5,594 nucleotides of DNA from Desulfuromonadales bacterium. GTDB lineage: Bacteria > Desulfobacterota > Desulfuromonadia > Desulfuromonadales > BM103. The notes below the pieces were generated by a model, which was not told the DNA's origin, searched no databases, and saw only the letters and a list, made by a program, of their open reading frames with translations. Where the stretch lies: NCBI GenBank assembly GCA_029859485.1, contig JAOUDB010000190.1, positions 1 through 5,594 of the forward strand, in the 5' to 3' direction. Positions 1 through 4,017 of the stretch are shown here, one piece after another. The position numbers and the translations under genes are program-made. Position 1 is the stretch's first letter; each line of letters begins with the position of its first letter.

Positions 1-341
1 GAAAGGGGCAAGTATCCGGCAAAATCGATGTTGGTGTGGCTGTCCTTGATGGGATCGGACTTTTATTCTTCATTATCCCTGGAGTCATTGCATATGCTGT
101 AGATTTTTCCAATGGGACAATCTACCTGCCAGGTACGGCTTCAGTTGATGGGGTTGATGGCCAGTTTAGTGACTGGGCCTCAATACAAATTCCAGAAGAA
201 AATATGACACGTAATGGCATTGAGTCGATTATCGCCGCTCATACGGATGTTCAGGATGCTCTTTCCAATCCGGATAGCTCAGCTTATGAAGTTAGCAGCC
301 TGACAGAGGCAAGCCAAAAAATGGCTTATTTGTCAAACTAG
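1..341 (+). CDS. C-terminal part of a small lipoprotein-like / PEGA-like membrane-associated protein (5' truncated)
   Basis: The reading frame is open from base 3 and ends at TAG 339-341, so about 112 residues are visible and the true start lies left of the window. The GTG at 36 is only an internal valine codon. The visible protein begins with a short polar stretch, then a hydrophobic segment (LDGIGLLFFIIPGVIAYAV), then VDFSNGTIYLP. From memory, many small bacterial lipoproteins with a PEGA-like domain end in a glycine-rich hydrophobic stretch followed by a vD..tGaiY.L motif, which fits here. A longer hydrophilic tail of about 65 residues follows; it is rich in Ser, Asp and Glu and I do not recognise it. 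The N-terminus, where a lipobox would be, is missing, so export cannot be confirmed. Two tandem terminators follow directly, so this is the last gene of its transcript. Function unknown; family assignment is tentative. Confidence 0.6.
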   Translation, partial: KGQVSGKIDVGVAVLDGIGLLFFIIPGVIAYAVDFSNGTIYLPGTASVDGVDGQFSDWASIQIPEENMTRNGIESIIAAHTDVQDALSNPDSSAYEVSSLTEASQKMAYLSN

Positions 342-377
342 ATTTAAACAAATAATGCACACTACTATTCATGAAAT

Positions 378-415
378 AAGAAAACCCTCGATTGTTGATT
401 TGAAGGTTTTCTTTT
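378..415 (+). terminator. Intrinsic terminator 1 after the lipoprotein-like gene
   Basis: The arms 378-391 and 400-413 pair over 14 positions, with one C-A mismatch (387/404) and one G-T wobble. The outer nine pairs (AAGAAAACC with GGTTTTCTT) are perfect. The loop is 392-399 and the T run is 412-415. It lies 37 bases after the stop codon of the upstream gene. The A-rich left flank means it could also act weakly on the minus strand. Confidence 0.7.
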
Positions 416-436
416 AAGTCACCATTTATAAAACAC

Positions 437-471
437 GAAAGCCCTCGATCCGAAGATTGAGGGCTTTCTTT
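437..471 (+). terminator. Intrinsic terminator 2, strong 14-bp stem
   Basis: GAAAGCCCTCGATC (437-450) pairs with 455-468 over all 14 positions, with a single G-T wobble (447/458). The loop is the tetranucleotide CGAA, and TTT follows the stem. It sits 22 bases after the first terminator and repeats its CCCTCGAT core, so the pair forms a tandem stop. The A run at the left makes it plausibly bidirectional. Confidence 0.85.
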
Positions 472-536
472 GCATTGGGGATAAAAAACCTTCTTGGGAG
501 GTAGGAGGCAATTATTATCCAAATTTCAGTTAAAAA

Positions 537-542
537 TATAAT
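537..542 (+). promoter_or_regulatory. Possible -10 element (TATAAT) upstream of the CRP/FNR-type site
   Basis: A perfect TATAAT stands at 537-542. No good -35 is present: the best candidates at the right distance are ATTATC at 514-519 (17-base spacer) and TTATCC at 515-520 (16-base spacer). The region is AT-rich, so chance is a real alternative. If used, transcription would begin near 549, placing the CRP/FNR-type palindrome just downstream of the start, where a bound protein would repress. Confidence 0.25.
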
Positions 543-558
543 GATCGCATTAGAATTA

Positions 559-576
559 ATGTGACACAAATCACAT
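559..576. promoter_or_regulatory. CRP/FNR-superfamily operator, ATGTGA-N6-TCACAT
   Basis: The half-sites ATGTGA (559-564) and TCACAT (571-576) are perfect inverted copies separated by six bases, the classic geometry and sequence recognised by CRP. From memory, HcpR-type regulators of anaerobes in the former Deltaproteobacteria use similar TGTGA-N6-TCACA sites. The protein that binds is not in the window. The nearest downstream gene, the sigma-54 activator, starts about 400 bases away, so the site more likely serves a nearer transcript. The match is exact; the regulator's identity is inference. Confidence 0.5.
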
Positions 577-578
577 AA

Positions 579-607
579 TCTGAAAATTATTTGTCTCCAT
601 TTTCAGA
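579..607. repeat. 9-bp perfect inverted repeat (TCTGAAAAT / ATTTTCAGA)
   Basis: The arms 579-587 and 599-607 are perfectly complementary, with an 11-base loop (588-598). The repeat starts two bases after the CRP/FNR-type site and ends eight bases before the next hairpin. No T run follows, so it is not a terminator. It could be an RNA stem in a short transcript or a protein-binding palindrome. Confidence 0.35.
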
Positions 608-614
608 GGGTATT

Positions 615-648
615 AGCCCCTCCCTGCCTCTCAGGTTAGGGGCTTTCC
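615..648 (+). terminator. Terminator-like hairpin with short T tail
   Basis: AGCCCCT (615-621) pairs with AGGGGCT (638-644), and an inner stem CCTG (623-626) with CAGG (632-635) extends it. The tail after the stem is only TTCC (with the last stem base, TTTCC), so termination would be weak. It may end a short transcript starting near the TATAAT at 537, or simply be an intergenic hairpin. Confidence 0.4.
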
Positions 649-941
649 TATAAGTATTGCTGCAACTCATTCTCTTACATTATCTAAGGATATTTAGTAT
701 GCGGCGTACGTGGAATAAAATCAGGCACAGTCTGTCAAGCTCCGATTACTATACCTCTCCTGTAGGGTTGCAACGTCAAAACATTTAACGCATATCAGCT
801 GGGTTCGCAAACAGAGCCTTTTTATAAGGTGTGTACAGCACCTCTTTTCTTCTTCTCTGGGACCTCCCCCAGCTCTCCTGGCTCGCTATAGCCTTTGACC
901 GTTGTTGGCAAACAAGGTAAGCTCTTCGTGTAGAAAAACTA
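649..941. other. Gene-poor leader region upstream of the sigma-54 activator
   Basis: Apart from the doubtful short ORF at 699-788, no gene is evident. Visible elements are all weak. A hairpin AGGTG (827-831) / CACCT (839-843) is followed by CTTTTC and a pyrimidine-rich run to about 858, which may be a poor terminator. A short stem CTGGG (857-861) / CCCAG (868-872) follows. The best promoter candidate for the activator is TTGACC (895-900) with TAAGCT (918-923) at 17 bases; its -35 is good but its -10 matches only three of six. The octamer CTCTCCTG occurs twice, at 755-762 and 873-880. No GG-N10-GC sigma-54 promoter was found here. Confidence 0.3.
699..788 (+). CDS. Doubtful 29-residue ORF with a good ribosome binding site
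   Basis: ATG at 699 opens 29 codons ending at TAA 786-788. AAGGA (686-690) lies eight bases upstream, a good Shine-Dalgarno spacing, which is the only reason to list it. The product would be basic at the N-terminus (MRRTWNKIRHSL), with no signal peptide, membrane segment or recognised motif. It could be a leader peptide or chance; codon content gives no help at this length. Confidence 0.15.
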   Translation: MRRTWNKIRHSLSSSDYYTSPVGLQRQNI

Positions 942-960
942 CTCACAATTGTATTGTGAG
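942..960. promoter_or_regulatory. Perfect 8-bp inverted repeat upstream of the activator start
   Basis: CTCACAAT (942-949) and ATTGTGAG (953-960) are perfect inverted copies around the three bases TGT. The right arm ends six bases before the Shine-Dalgarno GGGAG of the activator gene. It could be an operator for self-control or, because it would lie in the mRNA leader, a stem affecting translation. The half-site order (TCACA...TGTGA) is opposite to that of a CRP site. Confidence 0.4.
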
Positions 961-976
961 GCCTTCGGGAGTGCAT

Positions 977-3778
977 ATGAACAACTCGGCACGTGTCGCA
1001 GAGAATTTACAGAAGATCAGAAATCACGGCAAAGAAAACCTTGCCGATATTCTCCATGAAATTGGTGAAGCGGTCCCTCTGATTACCGGCAAATCGCGTT
1101 TTCGTCTCTACCTGGAAGATTTGACAGGAGGTATCCTGAGCTGCGTTCTGACTACCGGACGTAGCCGGCAGTCAGTTCGCGATTATGTCTTCTCCCTTAC
1201 CGATGAAAACTACCTGGTTTCGCGAGTCTATATTGAGCAGCAGGATGCTGAGTTTGACGATCGGCAACGTCTGCCGCCTCAGGCACGACAGCTCGCAGAA
1301 GATTTCGGGCTCATGGCTTCAACCCAGTTGCCGCTGGTGCATAAGGAACGCTCTATCGGTGTCGTCTGTGTAGATAGTACCCGAACCGGCCGCACGTTGA
1401 ATGAGGGCGGCCGCCAGGATTTGCTGGAGTTCTTTGCTTCTGTGGCCCCTGTTCTCGATCAGGCCCGCAAGTATCATCAACAGATCATCGTGGCGCGCAT
1501 GATTGACAGCTCAAAAAAGAAAGAAGCCGCCCGAACAATGGTGCGTTCCGCCGTAAAGTTGATCGACAAACTCTCTCTGGCATCGGTGCTGGTGCCGTCA
1601 CGTATCGGCGCTGAAGATGACGGCCGCGGTCTTCAGGTCCTTGCCTCTTACGCCCAGGATAAAGAAATCCAGCGCCTCTACGAGGATGAAAAGCTGATCG
1701 ACTTGAGCTCCGGCAAGTCTCTGCTCTCCCAATATATCAACGAGGAGGGTGTGATTACCGATGAGACTTTGTTGCGGCCGCTCTACCTGCCCAGCCTCAA
1801 AGCCCAGTCGCTGCAAAAACGCTATCTTACCGAGCAAATCGGCCTGACCTCCCTGTATGTCGTGCCGCGTTATGATGGCCGTACAAGACGTATTACCTGC
1901 CTGGTTAATTACTTTACCCGTGAGCCCTATCGTTTCAGTGATTTTGAGCGCGGGCTGCTGGAAGCGCATGCCGAAATGGCCGAACGGGTGATCCAGGAAA
2001 TCGGTGATGAACACATGGAGATCCAGGTCCTTTCGGAAATCAATGATCTGCTCCAGGAGCATTTCGAGGGCACACAGCCTTTTCTGAATCGTGTTCTGGC
2101 TAAAGCAACGGAGCTGATCGGTGCTGATACCGGCAGTATTGCGTTGGTGCAGGAGCGTGACAGCAATGATTGGCTCATTGTTGAAGAAGAAGATGGCACG
2201 CTGGTGGGGGCCAAAAGTAAGGAATGGTTGAAAAAAAATATCCCTGTGATGCCGATCGGAGGGGTAGAACTTTCTCGAGACGAGCGCAGTTTGACGGGCT
2301 ATGTTGCTTCAACACGCAAGCCAATGATCGTGGATGATTCTTCTCTGGAGATGGTCAGAGACGGTTTCTACCGTCAGGTCACCCAGGATATCCGCAGCGA
2401 AATTGCCGTACCGGTAACCGTGGAAGAAAAAGTCCTGGCTGTCGTTTGTTTGAGCAGTTTGACTTCTCACTATTTCACCGATGAGCATCAACGTATTCTG
2501 CAGATCATCGTGCAGATGATCGCCCGTCACCTGGCTGGTCTGCTGCAGATAGAGCGTTTGACTTCGGAAGTTCACAGGCTGCAGTCGGATGTCACCTATC
2601 GTGACCCGAAAATCTCCTCGTATCGGCTTGGCAACGTTATTGGCAATTCAAGCAAGGCCGGGGAAATTGTCTCGACGATCGAGACCATTACCCCACCACT
2701 CTACCGGCGCATCCTAATGTGGCAGCGAGCTGATTTGCGTGAAGCAGTACTGGGGCTGCCGACTGTACTGATTACCGGAGATACCGGCAGCGGCAAGGAG
2801 TTTCTCTTCAACAACCTTTACTCCCGTCTTAACGAGATGCATCGCGCCGGCTCAGCCTCAGACAAGGAGCTGCCGGTGACCAAGACCAATATCGCTGCCT
2901 ACAGCGGAGAGCTGACCTACTCCGAACTCTTTGGCCACAAACGTGGCGCCTTCACCGGCGCACACGCTGATCGTTATGGCATCATTGAAGAGGCCAGTGG
3001 TGGCGTGGTGTTCCTTGATGAAATCGGTGATGCCGACCCAAAAACCCAGGTGCAGTTGTTGCGTTTCCTCGATAATGGTGGTTTCGTTCGACTCGGTGAC
3101 AATCAGACCCGTTTCGCCAGGGTGTTGTTGGTCGCCGCGACCAACCAGGATCTGCCGCGGCTGATTGCAGAAGGTCGTTTCCGGGCTGATCTCTATCATC
3201 GCCTGTCGGAGTTGACTATTGCTGTGCCATCCTTGAATCAGCGCCGGGAGGATATCCCTGACCTTGCAGTTCACTTCCTTGGCCAACTCTACCGCATCTA
3301 TCGTCTTGCCGATGAACCGGTCGACCGAGTGCCAACGATCAGTGCGGAGGCTCAAGGACTCCTGACCACGCATAATTACACAGGTAATATCAGGGAGTTA
3401 CGCTCAATTCTCCTGCGCGCCCTGCTCTTTCGTCAGGGGCCGATCATCACAGGTGAAGACCTCCAGAAAGCCCTGGCTTCAGGGCATCAGCCTGTTGTCT
3501 CAGAAGATACTGAACAAGACCCTGTTCGCCGTATCCAGAGAGCTCTGCAGGAGGGAGACGGAGACTTCTGGAGCCTGGTGCACCGACCGTTTATCGATAA
3601 TCAGCTGACCAGAGATACTGTCTGTGCGCTGGTTGAAGCAACCCGACGTGACGGCGCGCGCAACATGCCTGATATCGCGGCTGCACTCAGGGCGTGTGGA
3701 GCGCATTCGCGGAATGCAAATGAACAGCGCAGATTCTACAAGTTCAAGAATTTCCTCTACAAAACAGTGAAAATTTAG
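977..3778 (+). CDS. Sigma-54-dependent transcriptional activator with three GAF domains and AAA+ core
   Basis: This 933-residue protein is an enhancer-binding activator of RNA polymerase-sigma54. The order is GAF-like 1 (about 20-165), GAF-like 2 (about 185-340), GAF 3 (about 365-530), the AAA+ core (about 552-825) and a C-terminal DNA-binding region (about 850-933). Motifs seen are Walker A GDTGSGKE (601-608, K607), ELFGH then GAFTGA (657-662, the loop that contacts sigma-54), Walker B FLDE (D681, E682), the arginine-finger region FRADLYHRL (735-743) and sensor II TGNIREL (802-808, with T where most members have P). All point to an active ATPase. There is no receiver domain, so control is probably by a small molecule or partner at the GAF domains. 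The core has extra residues before Walker A and before ELFG compared with NtrC. ATG 977 is preferred because GGGAG (967-971) lies five bases upstream; the frame is open back to a TTG at 902, but those residues are unlike a GAF domain. The target promoters are not identifiable here. Confidence 0.93.
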   Translation: MNNSARVAENLQKIRNHGKENLADILHEIGEAVPLITGKSRFRLYLEDLTGGILSCVLTTGRSRQSVRDYVFSLTDENYLVSRVYIEQQDAEFDDRQRLPPQARQLAEDFGLMASTQLPLVHKERSIGVVCVDSTRTGRTLNEGGRQDLLEFFASVAPVLDQARKYHQQIIVARMIDSSKKKEAARTMVRSAVKLIDKLSLASVLVPSRIGAEDDGRGLQVLASYAQDKEIQRLYEDEKLIDLSSGKSLLSQYINEEGVITDETLLRPLYLPSLKAQSLQKRYLTEQIGLTSLYVVPRYDGRTRRITCLVNYFTREPYRFSDFERGLLEAHAEMAERVIQEIGDEHMEIQVLSEINDLLQEHFEGTQPFLNRVLAKATELIGADTGSIALVQERDSNDWLIVEEEDGTLVGAKSKEWLKKNIPVMPIGGVELSRDERSLTGYVASTRKPMIVDDSSLEMVRDGFYRQVTQDIRSEIAVPVTVEEKVLAVVCLSSLTSHYFTDEHQRILQIIVQMIARHLAGLLQIERLTSEVHRLQSDVTYRDPKISSYRLGNVIGNSSKAGEIVSTIETITPPLYRRILMWQRADLREAVLGLPTVLITGDTGSGKEFLFNNLYSRLNEMHRAGSASDKELPVTKTNIAAYSGELTYSELFGHKRGAFTGAHADRYGIIEEASGGVVFLDEIGDADPKTQVQLLRFLDNGGFVRLGDNQTRFARVLLVAATNQDLPRLIAEGRFRADLYHRLSELTIAVPSLNQRREDIPDLAVHFLGQLYRIYRLADEPVDRVPTISAEAQGLLTTHNYTGNIRELRSILLRALLFRQGPIITGEDLQKALASGHQPVVSEDTEQDPVRRIQRALQEGDGDFWSLVHRPFIDNQLTRDTVCALVEATRRDGARNMPDIAAALRACGAHSRNANEQRRFYKFKNFLYKTVKI

Positions 3779-3812
3779 CAATTTGTAAACCTTTAAGGGG
3801 GCGGCTGAAAAC

Positions 3813-3840
3813 TTGACATGGGGCTTATCTTGTTTATATT
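3813..3840 (+). promoter_or_regulatory. Strong sigma-70-type promoter of the riboswitch-kinase transcript
   Basis: A consensus -35 TTGACA (3813-3818) is followed, after a 16-base spacer, by -10 TATATT (3835-3840, five of six). The start would be near 3845-3848, some 20 bases before the aptamer. A constitutive-looking promoter ahead of a riboswitch and terminator suggests that control is mainly exerted after initiation. Confidence 0.8.
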
Positions 3841-3868
3841 GGAGACTAATAATTAATAGAAGTTAAGC

Positions 3869-3948
3869 TTCTGGCAAAGCCAACCCTTCCGTGAGGAGGT
3901 CTACGGAAAGCCACGGGTCTTGTCTTTGAGATAGCCGGGTTGCCAGGA
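3869..3948 (+). ncRNA. GEMM-I cyclic-dinucleotide riboswitch aptamer (c-di-GMP-I class, possibly the cGAMP-sensing Ib variant)
   Basis: P1 is TTCTG (3869-3873) with CAGGA (3944-3948). P1b is CTTCC (3886-3890) with GGAGG (3895-3899), capped by the GNRA tetraloop GTGA (3891-3894). The conserved junction reads ACGGAAAGCC (3903-3912). P2 has CGG (3914-3916) pairing with CCG (3935-3937), and TCT (3918-3920) with AGA (3929-3931) beside the receptor-like ATAG. The 3' signature GCCGGGTTGCC (3934-3944) is that of GEMM-I RNAs in Geobacter. By alignment from memory to the Vibrio cholerae Vc2 aptamer, C92 is 3943, A47 is 3907 and position 20 is probably G3879. The junction is one base short at 3882-3883 and one base long after P1b, so it is slightly divergent. 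It lies between a strong promoter and an intrinsic terminator, ahead of a sensor kinase gene. The class is firm; the ligand is not. Confidence 0.85.
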
Positions 3949-3962
3949 AGAATTCGGGATGG

Positions 3963-3993
3963 CCGGGTTCATTCTCAGCACCCGGTTTTTTTT
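3963..3993 (+). terminator. Riboswitch expression-platform terminator
   Basis: CCGGGT (3963-3968) pairs with ACCCGG (3980-3985) around an 11-base loop, followed by eight T residues (3986-3993). It sits 24 bases before the kinase start, so unless it is overridden the kinase is not transcribed. The octamer GCCGGGTT of its left flank (3962-3969) also occurs within the aptamer (3934-3941), which could therefore compete for the same right arm. Confidence 0.88.
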
Positions 3994-4017
3994 GTCAGCT
4001 AAAGATCAGGTGGGATG

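Noticed and set aside
36..341. Complete 101-residue gene starting at GTG 36
   Set aside because: There is no ribosome binding site at proper spacing, and the same frame is open to the left edge with a fitting protein sequence, so the gene is truncated by the window.
724..740. Possible sigma-54 promoter (GGCAC...CAAGC)
   Set aside because: The GG and GC elements are separated by 13 bases instead of the required 10, and the TTGCW core is absent.
942..960. Resemblance of ATTGTGAG to part of a lac operator
   Set aside because: The match covers one half only and there is no LacI-family gene nearby; the palindrome is better described on its own terms.
902..976. Longer version of the sigma-54 activator starting at TTG 902
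   Set aside because: The extra 25 residues are Ser/Thr/Cys-rich and unlike a GAF N-terminus, they cross the inverted repeat at 942-960, and ATG 977 has its own well-placed GGGAG.
1598..2062. Long minus-strand open frame inside the activator gene (and similar ones at 2858-3373 and 4393-4716)
   Set aside because: They lie wholly within clearly coding plus-strand sequence with strong domain motifs, and their products show no recognisable domains.
3873..3944. Nine-base continuous P1 helix (TTCTGGCAA with TTGCCAGGA) as the aptamer's bound form
   Set aside because: In GEMM-I structures the bases inside the outer P1 form the ligand pocket, including C92; the full helix would occlude it, so it more likely represents an unbound state.
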